Both the position numbers and the translations under genes were made by a program. The notes beneath the pieces are model-generated. The model saw nothing but the letters and a program-made list of their open reading frames with translations, was not told the origin of the DNA and searched no databases. Of a stretch of 64,000 nt of DNA, positions 18,031-26,803 are shown in pieces (the stretch's first letter is position 1; each line of letters opens with the position of its first letter). The stretch is taken from NCBI RefSeq assembly GCF_017316305.2, contig NZ_CP147250.1:682001-746000 (forward strand), read 5' to 3'. Source of the DNA: Enterococcus sp. DIV1094 (GTDB lineage Bacteria > Bacillota > Bacilli > Lactobacillales > Enterococcaceae).

Positions 18031-18183
18031 TTATTTTGTTTCTTTATGTAATGTGTATTGATTACAATATTTACAAAATTTATTGATTTCCAAACGTTCG
18101 CCGCTTTTTCCTTCACTAATCGACTTCGTATAGTTTCGAGAACCACAAACGGAACATGCTAATGCCGCTTTTTTCTTTGCCAT
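18031..18183 (-). CDS. rpmG: 50S ribosomal protein L33
   Basis: 50 residues, start ATG 18183 after GAGGAGGGG, stop TAA 18031. It begins [18 protein letters not shown] and has a second CKYC pair, so it is a zinc-binding (C+) form of L33 with CxxC...CxxC intact. It is the first gene of the rpmG-secE-nusG operon. Confidence 0.97.
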   Translation of the reverse strand: MAKKKAALACSVCGSRNYTKSISEGKSGERLEINKFCKYCNQYTLHKETK

Positions 18184-18224
18184 CCGTTTCCCCTCCTCAC
18201 TGAAATCCAAATTTATACCATACT

Positions 18225-18253
18225 ACATTATCATGTAAATTATTTTATGTCAA
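18225..18253 (-). promoter_or_regulatory. Promoter of rpmG-secE-nusG
   Basis: TTGACA (18253-18248), 17-nt spacer, TAATGT (18230-18225) on the minus strand. A second overlapping set (TTTACA, 16 nt, TATAAA) lies slightly downstream. Confidence 0.65.
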
Positions 18254-18341
18254 TTAGTGATCGTACGCTCTACTGTTTTTATTTTAGTTATGATATGATT
18301 ACTTAAAGGATTTTAAAAATGAGCAATCTGGAGGTATGACT

Positions 18342-18986
18342 ATGCTATTAAAAACACTTGTTTACAAGAAAAAAGATTTGACGACTGTCTCTGAGACAAG
18401 CAACTTAGAAGAAGCACTAGAAATTTTAGAATCATCCGGTTACCGTTGTGTACCGATCCTTGATACTTCCGGTAATATTTTCCGTGGGAACATCTATAAA
18501 ATGCACATCTATCGTCATAAAGCAAACGGTGGCGATATGACTTTACCGGTCACTCACCTATTGAAAAACGCAACAAAATTCATTTATTTGGATACCTCTT
18601 TCTTTAAAGTATTCTTTACGATCAAAGAGCTTCCATACATCGCTGTACTTGACAGCCAAAACCATTTCTATGGGATTTTGACACACAGCACGTTATTGAG
18701 CATGTTGTCTCAATCTTGGAGTGTAGAGCAAGGTAGCTATGTTTTGACGATTGCTTCAACAGGTAAACAAGGCGACTTAGCGGCGATTTCAAAAATCATC
18801 GCTAAATATAGCAGTATTGCTAGTTGTATCACCTTAGATGTCGAAAAAGACGAATATATCCGTCGTACTTTGATCACACTGCCTGCGGATACAGAAAAAA
18901 GTGTCTGTGATTCGATCGTTAATCACTTAGAGAAGAAAAATTACAAAGTGATCGAAATTGAAAACTTACAAGATTCTGAAAAATAA
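18342..18986 (+). CDS. cbpB: c-di-AMP-binding CBS domain protein (CbpB-like)
   Basis: 214 residues from ATG 18342, seven bases after GGAGG; the ATG at 18336 abuts that site. Two CBS motifs span about residues 10-60 and 75-130 (GYRCVPILDTSGNIFRGNI; PYIAVLDSQNHFYGILTHSTLL), followed by an ACT-like region (LTIASTGKQGDLAAISKII). This matches CbpB/YkuL, which in Listeria and Bacillus binds c-di-AMP and, when free, stimulates (p)ppGpp synthesis by Rel. It is a single gene with a terminator. Confidence 0.88.
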   Translation: MLLKTLVYKKKDLTTVSETSNLEEALEILESSGYRCVPILDTSGNIFRGNIYKMHIYRHKANGGDMTLPVTHLLKNATKFIYLDTSFFKVFFTIKELPYIAVLDSQNHFYGILTHSTLLSMLSQSWSVEQGSYVLTIASTGKQGDLAAISKIIAKYSSIASCITLDVEKDEYIRRTLITLPADTEKSVCDSIVNHLEKKNYKVIEIENLQDSEK

Positions 18987-19023
18987 GAATCTGAACAATC
19001 ACAAATAGTTATTGATTGCATGC

Positions 19024-19079
19024 CAAAAAAGCCAGAAACCCCAAAATCATCGATAGATTTTGGAATTCCTGGCTTTTTT
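19024..19079 (+). terminator. Bidirectional terminator between cbpB and queT
   Basis: AAAAAAGCCAG ... CTGGCTTTTTT with an inner CAAAATC/GATTTTG stem. A run on one side and T run on the other, between convergent genes. Confidence 0.88.
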
Positions 19080-19095
19080 AGTCTTTTGCAAACAA

Positions 19096-19599
19096 TCATA
19101 CTCGATCGTTGAATTTTACTGCTCGATCTAAATAATACATCAATGGTGCAGAGACAGCCATCACGATAAATTCACTTAATGCAAGCGTACCGTAAGTCGT
19201 CCAAAATGCTTGTCCTCCGGTTGGTACTAACATATAAGCGATCATAAACATACTGATTGTAAAGAAAGCTGTATTTAATGCTAAACGTACTTTGACATTT
19301 TTTACTTTATTCTGGATAAGTGCAGTCAATCCCAATGCCAACAATGTTTGGCCACCGCCAAAAATCACATCCATGACACCAAAACCATAAATCGCATTAT
19401 AGACGATCACACCACCTAAGACACCCCATAATAACTTCCGATTGAATACAACTAAATGATTCAAACTCTCTGAAATCCGAAATTGGATTGGTCCTGAAGA
19501 CACTGGTGCAACCAAAATCGTTAAAGCTAGATACAAGGCCATGATCAGCCCATTGACAACTACTACCATCAGTCGTTGCCTACTTTTTGTTCTCTCCAT
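19096..19599 (-). CDS. queT: Queuosine precursor transporter QueT
   Basis: 167 residues, about five membrane helices, QueT/DUF988 family: the conserved block VAPVSSGPIQFRISESLNHL near residues 30-50 and GVLGGVIVYNAIYG. It is the substrate-binding S component of an ECF-type importer for preQ0/preQ1 or related bases. A preQ1-I riboswitch upstream supports the function directly. The ribosome binding site is GAGGA, seven bases before ATG. Confidence 0.93.
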   Translation of the reverse strand: MERTKSRQRLMVVVVNGLIMALYLALTILVAPVSSGPIQFRISESLNHLVVFNRKLLWGVLGGVIVYNAIYGFGVMDVIFGGGQTLLALGLTALIQNKVKNVKVRLALNTAFFTISMFMIAYMLVPTGGQAFWTTYGTLALSEFIVMAVSAPLMYYLDRAVKFNDRV

Positions 19600-19615
19600 T
19601 TTCTATTCCTCATTT

Positions 19616-19657
19616 CTCCTAGTTTTGTTAACGCGGGATGGTCGACGAACCGCAAGG
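19616..19657 (-). promoter_or_regulatory. PreQ1-I riboswitch upstream of queT
   Basis: On the minus strand: P1 stem GCGG/CCGC around GTTCGTCGACCATCC, then the A-rich tail AACAAAACTAGGAG that folds back into the pseudoknot. The order (stem, C-rich loop, second strand, AACAAAACTA tail) fits class I preQ1 aptamers, and the tail runs into AGGAG, which favours control of translation initiation. Its position directly before queT strengthens the call. Confidence 0.85.
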
Positions 19658-19660
19658 CGT

Positions 19661-19688
19661 ATTATAACACACCAAATGAAGATTACAA
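19661..19688 (-). promoter_or_regulatory. Promoter of queT
   Basis: TTGTAA, 16-nt spacer and a perfect TATAAT (19666-19661) on the minus strand, placing the transcript start just before the preQ1 aptamer. Confidence 0.65.
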
Positions 19689-20070
19689 CCTTCACTCTAA
19701 AAAGGGATTCTCTGTATGTTTTTCATTCAGAAAAATTATCCCAGTGACTATTCGCACATTTCTCAGACCAAAAATTGGCAGAAATAGTGAGGCAAAAACA
19801 GGCGTTTGTGAAAAATGTTATAAAAAGCAAAACAACAACGAGCAGTGACTCTTAATGATCAGCCAATGTCAAAACGAATGTCTATACACAAAGCAAAGCG
19901 CAAAGCTTGCTAAGTCAAGGAATGTTAGCATTCATGACAAAAAAATCAGCCTAAGTATTGGCTGACGACGCTTGAATGATTATCCCAGTCCTTTCTTTTA
20001 CCTACGTTTTTTGCTTGTTCTTTATTCTGTTTTCTAATTGAACTTCTTTTTCATTTGCCTAAACCTCTGC

Positions 20071-20172
20071 TATAATAACCAAGATTGTAATTCTTTTGAT
20101 CACATTGACGAGGCGTATCGTTAACTATTCAATGATCGATTCACCCTTAAAAGCTTAAAGCTTTTTTTGTTG
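20071..20172 (+). ncRNA. Possible small RNA or attenuated leader upstream of the lipid kinase gene
   Basis: A perfect -10 box (TATAAT at 20071-20076, weak -35 TTTTCA 17 bases before) is followed about 75 bases later by a short terminator (AAAAGC, 5-base loop, GCTTTT, T run at 20150-20168). Between them is a hairpin ATCGTT/AATGAT. No reading frame of note. It could be a stand-alone RNA of about 90 nt or an attenuator in the 290-nt leader of the next gene. I see no recognisable family. Nothing else was identified in the gap 19690-20070. Confidence 0.4.
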
Positions 20173-20364
20173 CGAAAACATTGATCGAAGTTTCGTCAAT
20201 CTATTTACATGATTAAAACCACAAGTATTCACGGATGCTGAATAAACAGGGCAATGATTGCTTTTCCTTTTGCTACGTTGTTAGCGTATGCCAACGAAAA
20301 ATCTTGAAAGGCTTGTTTCCACCAACCGTACGTTCGATACTTTGGTGTATTCCAGGAGGAAAAA

Positions 20365-21369
20365 ATGAATTTTCATTATCACCTATTAATTAACGAAGCC
20401 GCTGGTAGCGGAAACGGAAAGAAAACAGCTGAGAAGATCTTACCGATTCTCGATAAAAAGCAACTTTCCTATACTGCCCACTACAGTGAATATAAAGGAC
20501 ACGACGCTCTAATAGCGGAACAATTAGCAAAAGATACACTTATGGAGTGGGAGGCGGAACAAGTTACTGATTCTTTAGGGTGGTTTCCACTTCTAATCGT
20601 TGTTGGCGGCGATGGCACCCTTCATCAAGTACTGAACACTTTTCATCAGTTATGTGTATCATTTCCTGTAGGCTTCATTCCAGCCGGTTCAGGTAATGAC
20701 TTTGCTCGGGGCATTGGTATCAGTCGAGACCCTGAAAAAGCATTAGAAGCGATTTTATCGACCAATGAACCCCAAGAAATAAATGTCTTGCACTATGAAG
20801 AAAAAGTCAGCGATCGAGAAGGTCTTGCGCTCAATAATTTTGGGATCGGTTTAGATGCAGCGATCGTCCATGCAACGAATCATTCGAATGCAAAAAAAAG
20901 ACTGAATAAATACAATCTAGGCTCACTTTCTTATTTATTTTCTTTATTACATGTCCTTTTCACACAAAAAGGATTTCCGATTCTTGTCGATATCGGTGGG
21001 AAACGGGTTAATTTTAAAAAAGCTTTCTTATGTACAGCTACCAATCATCCCTATTTTGGTGGGGGGATCTCAATCGTTCCTACGGCGGATATCACAAAAC
21101 CGACGATTGATTTTGTCGTAGTTGAACGTATCAACCTATTGAAAATCATCTGGCTGTTTCTTTTATTACTCCAAAAAAAACAAATGAACTCTAAGTATTT
21201 TCATCACTATACAACAAGTAAGCTTCGAATCGTTTCCACCCTTCCTCAATATGGCCAAGAAGATGGCGAGGATTTGGAAAAACAATCTTTCGATCTACAA
21301 TTAGCGAATAAAACGCAATTATTATGGTGTGAAAAAATAGTCATCCGTGAGGAAGATCCAAATTCTTGA
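20365..21369 (+). CDS. Diacylglycerol/lipid kinase (YegS/BmrU-type)
   Basis: 334 residues. N-terminal phosphate-binding start INEAAGSGNGKK, the catalytic nucleotide motif VVGGDGTLHQVLN near residue 80, then FIPAGSGNDFARG, all intact; the C-terminal domain is a beta-sandwich with ALNNFGIGLDAAIV. The enzyme phosphorylates diacylglycerol or a related lipid using ATP, recycling it into phosphatidic acid; DgkB does so for glycerol released in lipoteichoic acid synthesis. DgkB is one candidate but the subgroup was not resolved. Start after CCAGGAGGAAAA. Confidence 0.9.
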   Translation: MNFHYHLLINEAAGSGNGKKTAEKILPILDKKQLSYTAHYSEYKGHDALIAEQLAKDTLMEWEAEQVTDSLGWFPLLIVVGGDGTLHQVLNTFHQLCVSFPVGFIPAGSGNDFARGIGISRDPEKALEAILSTNEPQEINVLHYEEKVSDREGLALNNFGIGLDAAIVHATNHSNAKKRLNKYNLGSLSYLFSLLHVLFTQKGFPILVDIGGKRVNFKKAFLCTATNHPYFGGGISIVPTADITKPTIDFVVVERINLLKIIWLFLLLLQKKQMNSKYFHHYTTSKLRIVSTLPQYGQEDGEDLEKQSFDLQLANKTQLLWCEKIVIREEDPNS

Positions 21370-21410
21370 TACGCTCAGTCCTAAGATTGCTTGTTAATCA
21401 TACCGTCTAA

Positions 21411-21455
21411 AAAAGACATCCGAAATTTATAGTTTCGGATGTCTTTTCGTTTTTT
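21411..21455 (+). terminator. Terminator between the lipid kinase gene and recD2
   Basis: 15-bp stem AAAAGACATCCGAAA with complement, 7-base loop, T-rich tail; the A run on the other side allows action on the minus strand too. Confidence 0.87.
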
Positions 21456-21473
21456 ATGATTTACAATCTCAAC

Positions 21474-24026
21474 TTACGCTTGTAGTTTGATGTTTTCCAT
21501 ACCGATCATCGGATCGATCCATTGTTTTTCTACAGCTTCGGTTGTCAGGATATAGTTTTCAGGCAACTGTGGCGCTTCAGCTTCTTTCGCTTCATTTTTT
21601 TCTTCTTCCACAGCAAAAAGTGACACTTCTTGTGCTGGTTCTGTGGTCTCATTGTGGTCAACCAGTTGTTTTTTAGGCTCAGCTGCTTGTTCAATGGAGG
21701 CTGAATATATTCCTTCTTCAAATGGATCATCACCTGTCAAAGAATCTTCATAGGCGGCTAGTTTCGTCCGCAAATGAAGCGTCATTTCGTTGTCTTCGAT
21801 CCGTTTTTTTAGTGTCGTCAAACGAACGGCTGATTCGTTTTTAGCGCAAGTCAAATACGCTTGCTCTTCCCCTAATAGGATCAACAACTCCTTACTTCGA
21901 GTCACGGCTGTATACAACAGATTTCGTTGAAGCATCCGTTGATATTGATGGACCATCGGCAAAATCACCATCTTAAATTCGCTACCTTGCGATTTATGGA
22001 TCGAGCAACAATAAGAAAGGGTGATCTTATTCCATTCATTTCGTTTATAGGTGACTTCATTGGCATCAAACTGGATGACAAGTTCATCTACTTTATCTTC
22101 CGAATCCTTTGCTAAAACGATCCCAGTGATCACGCCCATGTCCCCATTGAACACATTTAATTCCGGTGTGTTGACTAAATGAAGGACTTTATCGCCAATC
22201 CGATAAATCGTATCATTCCAATGGACTTCCTTGCGATTTCCTCCACCTGGATTGAAAATATTTTGCATCATTTTATTCAAAGCATCGATACCAGCTGCCC
22301 CTCGATACATTGGTGCCAACACTTGGATATCTTGTGCTGTAAACCCTTTGTTTTTGGCTTTTTCCACGATTTTAGAAATCAGTGGTTCGATTTGATACGC
22401 ATCACTTGCAAAGAACGAGCGATCTTTTTGATTTTTGGTAAAATCCGCTGGTAATCTTCCTTCTTTGATTTCATGCGCTAATGGGATGATACTCGAGCCA
22501 TCTCCTTGTCGATAGATCTGATTCAGTTCGATTTTAGGGATCTGGTCGATTTCTAATAGATCATGTAGTACTTGACCTGGTCCTACTGATGGCAATTGAT
22601 CTTTATCCCCTACGAGTATGACTTGCATATTTGTGGGGATTGCCTTGAATAACGTGTTCGCTAACCAAGTATCGACCATCGACATTTCATCGACGATCAA
22701 TAAGCCTCCGTCTAACTCTTTCGTACTGATCGAAGGCGTTTTTTCACGTCCATTCAAACCTAAGAGGCGATGGATCGTACTAGCCGGCAATCCAGTGGTT
22801 TCATTCATTCGTTTAGCGGCTCGTCCCGTTGGCGCCGCTAATAAGATCGGAAAAATCTCTTGCGTGTATTTTGTGGGATCAAGATCCAAGCCATTCAATT
22901 CGGCAAACAAATGAACGATCCCATTGATTACCGTCGTTTTCCCAGTCCCAGGGCCCCCCGTCAAGATGAACAGTGGCGAGCGGATGGCTTCAGAAATTGC
23001 TTGTTCTTGCGAATCTCCATACTGGATGCCGAACATTTTCTCGATTCGTCGAATATTTTTTTTGACTTCTTTTGATTCGTATTTGATTTCTTTTTTCCGA
23101 CTCAATAAGCGCTGGACCGAGTTACCGATACCCCATTCAGAAAAATACAAACTATTTTCATATAGATTCGTTTCTTCTTGTTGGATCTTTCCCTCTTCGA
23201 CTAATTGGATAATGACCGTTGCGACTTGATCCGGTTCGATTTCGATCGGACGACTCGATTCTAAGATTTTGATCGTCTGCTGCAATAAAGATTCTGCGGG
23301 GACATACGTATCCCCCGTTTGGATCGCCTGTTGAAAGATCTGATGTAAGATCGCAGCCCTGATTCGACGCGGCGAGTCCGCCGCTATACCGATCTGTTCT
23401 GCTAAATTATCTGCACGCTTGAACCCGATCCCTTCAATCTCTTCAACTAATTGATAAGGATTTTCCTGGATGATATCCAATGCTTCGTTTTTATAGGCTT
23501 GGTAAATACTAAAGGCCAGTTGACTACCGAAACCATAGCGGTTCAATCCCATGATCACTTGATCCATCCCATGATTCAAGCGGATCGTTTCAGCAATCAT
23601 CTCTCTTTTTGGTTTTGTTAACCCAGAAATCTGTTGTAATTGTGACGGATCTTCGATGATTTTTTCAATCGCGTCTTCACCAAGCAATTCCACGATTTTT
23701 TCTGCGGTTTTTTTGCCAATACCTGGAAACTTGTCACTTGATAGATAATTGACGATCCCATTTGCTGTCGTTGGTTTTTCCTGTTCGTATCGTTCTACTT
23801 TCAACTGTCTGCCATACTTTGGATGATCGACTAACTCGCCATAAAAGCGATACAACTCGTTTTCTTGAACATCGCCAAAACTACCCGTTGCGACGATTTC
23901 TTTTTCTCGATAATCGGCACTTGTCTCGCTGACTTGGATCAGCAAGACTTTGTAAAAGTTGCTAGGATTTTGAAAAAAGATAGCGGCAACTGTGCCGACA
24001 AAATAAGGCATTTCTTCTGGCTGCAT
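21474..24026 (-). CDS. recD2: ATP-dependent DNA helicase RecD2
   Basis: 850 residues from ATG 24026, eight bases after GGAGG. The N-terminal region (residues 1-330) has the OB-like and helix-hairpin-helix modules typical of the stand-alone RecD2 (FPGIGKKTAEKIVELLG; EGIGFKRADNLAEQIG). Helicase motifs follow: I GGPGTGKTTVING, II VDEMSMVD, III LVGDKDQLPSVGPG, and VI YTAVTRSKEL. It is a 5'-3' superfamily 1B helicase acting in repair and replication fork maintenance in bacteria without RecBC partners. The C-terminal about 80 residues are Glu/Gln-rich and probably disordered. It follows the phosphatase gene with 18 bases between. Confidence 0.96.
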   Translation of the reverse strand: MQPEEMPYFVGTVAAIFFQNPSNFYKVLLIQVSETSADYREKEIVATGSFGDVQENELYRFYGELVDHPKYGRQLKVERYEQEKPTTANGIVNYLSSDKFPGIGKKTAEKIVELLGEDAIEKIIEDPSQLQQISGLTKPKREMIAETIRLNHGMDQVIMGLNRYGFGSQLAFSIYQAYKNEALDIIQENPYQLVEEIEGIGFKRADNLAEQIGIAADSPRRIRAAILHQIFQQAIQTGDTYVPAESLLQQTIKILESSRPIEIEPDQVATVIIQLVEEGKIQQEETNLYENSLYFSEWGIGNSVQRLLSRKKEIKYESKEVKKNIRRIEKMFGIQYGDSQEQAISEAIRSPLFILTGGPGTGKTTVINGIVHLFAELNGLDLDPTKYTQEIFPILLAAPTGRAAKRMNETTGLPASTIHRLLGLNGREKTPSISTKELDGGLLIVDEMSMVDTWLANTLFKAIPTNMQVILVGDKDQLPSVGPGQVLHDLLEIDQIPKIELNQIYRQGDGSSIIPLAHEIKEGRLPADFTKNQKDRSFFASDAYQIEPLISKIVEKAKNKGFTAQDIQVLAPMYRGAAGIDALNKMMQNIFNPGGGNRKEVHWNDTIYRIGDKVLHLVNTPELNVFNGDMGVITGIVLAKDSEDKVDELVIQFDANEVTYKRNEWNKITLSYCCSIHKSQGSEFKMVILPMVHQYQRMLQRNLLYTAVTRSKELLILLGEEQAYLTCAKNESAVRLTTLKKRIEDNEMTLHLRTKLAAYEDSLTGDDPFEEGIYSASIEQAAEPKKQLVDHNETTEPAQEVSLFAVEEEKNEAKEAEAPQLPENYILTTEAVEKQWIDPMIGMENIKLQA

Positions 24027-24044
24027 CGAGGCCGCCTCCTTCAT

Positions 24045-24698
24045 TTATAGTAAAGGCTCTGGCTGTCCATTACCTAAAAAATCGACCTCATTCCATACTT
24101 TCAGCTCGTATGGTAAAAGGTTATTGGGTTCTCCTGTTTCTAAAATCGTCAAACTGCTATTAAACAGTCCGCCCATTTCTCGCAATTGGCTCAAGTCTTT
24201 CCCAGTCATCCACTGGATCGCAGCCGTCAATGACGCCCCGTGACCAACGAAGAGAATGGGCCCTTGATGTTGACATACCGCATCAGCAACGACTGCTTCG
24301 ATCCGTGTGATTGCTTCAGTGATCGGCTCACCATCAAAAGGTGTTGGGTCATATTTATCTAAATGGTTACGTAAGTTAGGTAAATTCTCTGGAAATTTTT
24401 GGTACATCGCTTCGATCGATTGCCCTTCCAGTTTTCCTAACCCTAGTTCTCTTAATTTATCTGTATAAATGATTTCTGTCGGATGTACTAATTCTTGATT
24501 GATTCCTTTTGCCGTATCTCTCGCACGCTTTGCTGTACTGCAATAGATGGCTTCAAAAGGAATCGACTTGACCTTTTGACCAAATGCTTTGATTTCCTCA
24601 TAACTTTGAGGTAACAACGGTGAGTCTCCTTGGCTCCCTTGAAAGCGTCTTTCAAGATTCCATTCCGTTTTACCATGTCTTGTAAAGTATAGTTCCAT
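24045..24698 (-). CDS. Histidine phosphatase family protein (phosphoglycerate mutase-like)
   Basis: 217 residues from ATG 24698, preceded by GAGGAG; the longer frame to 24797 has no site. The catalytic histidine lies in FTRHGKTEWN at residues 5-14; the second histidine is in FVGHGASL near 155. Length and motif place it in the broad-specificity branch-2 family (GpmB/CobC/PhoE-like), acting on small phosphate esters. It is likely co-transcribed with recD2. Confidence 0.88.
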   Translation of the reverse strand: MELYFTRHGKTEWNLERRFQGSQGDSPLLPQSYEEIKAFGQKVKSIPFEAIYCSTAKRARDTAKGINQELVHPTEIIYTDKLRELGLGKLEGQSIEAMYQKFPENLPNLRNHLDKYDPTPFDGEPITEAITRIEAVVADAVCQHQGPILFVGHGASLTAAIQWMTGKDLSQLREMGGLFNSSLTILETGEPNNLLPYELKVWNEVDFLGNGQPEPLL

Positions 24699-24944
24699 AG
24701 GTTTTAGACTCCTCACTCTGTACTTCCTTTTTTTCGCTATACTATCTATCATATAGGATTTTGCCAGTGGATTGTGTAGAAAAGCTTGTTTCTTCAAAAA
24801 AAAATAGAAGCTTTCGCCAACCGATGCTCACTGAAATCAATTGTAAAGAAGCTCCTCTGCCAATTATGTAGTTTCGTTTTCAATCAGCGATACGCAAGAA
24901 GCAACACTTCATTCTCAGTGTCGATAAGCGGTGTTCGCAAGGAA

Positions 24945-25005
24945 GCTCCTACTATACGCCAAGCGAAGGTCAAAAAGTCCTTCACTTCGCCTTGATATTA
25001 GGAGC
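24945..25005. repeat. Long imperfect hairpin between trmL and the phosphatase gene
   Basis: GCTCCTA at 24945 pairs with TAGGAGC ending 25005; inside, AGCGAAGG pairs with CCTTC-ac-TTCGCCT around a loop of seven bases containing a five-base A run. It resembles a mobile intergenic repeat or a long RNA hairpin. The rest of the 326-base gap 24699-25024 has no gene; the box CACTTCATTCTCAGTG at 24905-24920 is a near match to the hairpin repeat in the rplJ leader. Confidence 0.5.
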
Positions 25006-25024
25006 AAATCCTTTCTCACAACCT

Positions 25025-25528
25025 TTAGTCTAGCTTATCATTTTCGTAGTGATGTGTTAACTCTAAATTTGGGAAACCTTGTTGGCGCAATGCTTCATAC
25101 ACGATCATCGCAGCTGTATTCGATAGATTCAATGAGCGGACATGGGTGTCATTCATTGGGATGCGTAAGCATTTTTCTGCATGTTCGCGCATAAAGGATT
25201 CCGGTAATCCAGTTGTTTCTTTGCCGAATAAAAAGAAATGCTCTTCGCCATCCGCAAAATTTTCATCACTATATACTTTATTCGCAAACTTAGAGATCAA
25301 ATGCAACTTTCTATCTCCTAAATAAGACATAAAAGCTGGTAGATCGGCATGGTACGTAATATCTACATCATGCCAATAATCAAGCCCTGCTCGTTTCAAC
25401 TGTTTATCATCTGTTGAAAATCCTAGTGGTTCGATCAAGTGTAGCGGGGTGTTCGTCGCCGCACACGTTCTCGCAATATTTCCTGTATTTGCAGGGATCA
25501 AAGGTTCAAATAAAACAATATGGTTCAT
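25025..25528 (-). CDS. trmL: tRNA (cytidine(34)-2'-O)-methyltransferase
   Basis: 167 residues from ATG 25528 (GAGAGGATGG upstream), full length for TrmL/YibK. SPOUT fold with the knot motifs [13 protein letters not shown] near residue 14, [11 protein letters not shown] near 105 and [27 protein letters not shown] at 125-150. It methylates the wobble ribose of tRNA-Leu isoacceptors. The gene stands alone. Confidence 0.95.
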   Translation of the reverse strand: MNHIVLFEPLIPANTGNIARTCAATNTPLHLIEPLGFSTDDKQLKRAGLDYWHDVDITYHADLPAFMSYLGDRKLHLISKFANKVYSDENFADGEEHFFLFGKETTGLPESFMREHAEKCLRIPMNDTHVRSLNLSNTAAMIVYEALRQQGFPNLELTHHYENDKLD

Positions 25529-25587
25529 ACTATCCATCCTCTCATGTATATGTGAAATCCATTTTAGACTAAATCTTGATTTTTGCA

Positions 25588-25636
25588 TAAAAAAAAACGT
25601 ATCAACTCGGTGTCAGTCACTGCGAGTCGTTACGTT
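25588..25636 (-). terminator. Terminator of the rlmA-like gene
   Basis: Stem AACGTAACGACTCG with its imperfect complement around a 12-base loop, followed on the minus strand by nine T. A second stem TTTTATCAG/CTGATAAAA lies at 25658-25684. Confidence 0.82.
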
Positions 25637-25757
25637 AGTGAAGCTCTTCTCACTATCTTTTATCAGAACAGGAACCTGATAAAAACCAATGAAAAAACAA
25701 CTTGTTGCTACTATATCACCATTAAACGCATTTTGCAACCTTAACTCTACAATATTC

Positions 25758-26615
25758 TTATTGGAATCGTTTTCTCTTATTTCCTTTTAACAATTCTATG
25801 TCAATTGTAATTTTTCTAAGAGGTTCTGCCATAAGTGCCTCTTTTATTTCTTTTGTTACTTGCCATTCGAGCGGCGACATTGCTAAGAGATCTCGTCGAT
25901 TCTGTTCAGGGATCGAAAACTCATAAGTCACACGCTGACGTTCTACCAACTCCATTGATTCCATGAATTTGTCAACGACACGCTGATTCGAATAATGGTG
26001 TTTTTCTGGTTGATTGGGATAAAAGGCTTGGCGTAATTCTTTTAAATAGCCTGATTGCGGAACAACTTTCAACACCACACCGTCATCTGCAAGCACTCGG
26101 TGAAATTCCTGATAATGAGAAGGCGAAAAAATATTCAATATCGTCGAAAATTGCTGATCAGCAAAAGGGAGATTCGTTAAATCTGCGACACACCAAAACG
26201 CCTTTACTGGCTGTTCAGTTGCTGCGTAGACGCCTTCTTTAGAAATGTCAAAGCCGATTGCTTGTTTTAACGGCTGTAATTGATCGATGGCAGTCAAAAA
26301 GCTGCCTTCTCCACAACCGACATCTAACACACTTGCATCAGCCGGCAGATGTTGTGCTAATAATTCGATCACAGGCTGATACATACCCGCTTGGATCATT
26401 CGCCGTCTTGGTTCAAACATTCCTTGGTCATAGTCCGTTTTAACAGCATGGGACAAAAAATACAACGTCCCTTTTTTTGATAAATCAAAACGATGATTGT
26501 TTTGACAAATGAGCCCGTTCGCTGTTGAAGTAATCGCTTCATGACACAACGGACAGCGAAACAACTGAGCATTCTCTGATAAAAATAGTCTACCTTGGTC
26601 TATTTTTTTTAACAT
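25758..26615 (-). CDS. rlmA: 23S rRNA (guanine) methyltransferase, RlmA family
   Basis: 285 residues. An N-terminal zinc knuckle (FRCPLCHE...ICQNNHRF) and an SAM-binding Rossmann domain with VLDVGCGEGSFLTA near residue 93 and ADLTNLPF. This is the layout of RlmA(I)/(II), which methylate G745 or G748 in helix 35 of 23S rRNA; the Gram-positive type (TlrB-like) modifies G748. Which position is used here cannot be told. Single gene. Confidence 0.9.
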   Translation of the reverse strand: MLKKIDQGRLFLSENAQLFRCPLCHEAITSTANGLICQNNHRFDLSKKGTLYFLSHAVKTDYDQGMFEPRRRMIQAGMYQPVIELLAQHLPADASVLDVGCGEGSFLTAIDQLQPLKQAIGFDISKEGVYAATEQPVKAFWCVADLTNLPFADQQFSTILNIFSPSHYQEFHRVLADDGVVLKVVPQSGYLKELRQAFYPNQPEKHHYSNQRVVDKFMESMELVERQRVTYEFSIPEQNRRDLLAMSPLEWQVTKEIKEALMAEPLRKITIDIELLKGNKRKRFQ

Positions 26616-26803
26616 AATGATTATTCATTCCTTTAAAAACTTAGTGAGAAAGCAATAACAAGACAAAATAGCTTTTTAAAACATACGTTACGTATTAGTG
26701 CGATTGTACGATTCACTTCATCTTACCGTTTGATGAACGCTTTAGCAACTGTAAAAACTATGGTATACTTTCAAAAAAGCAGGCATCACAAAGGAGTAAG
26801 AAT

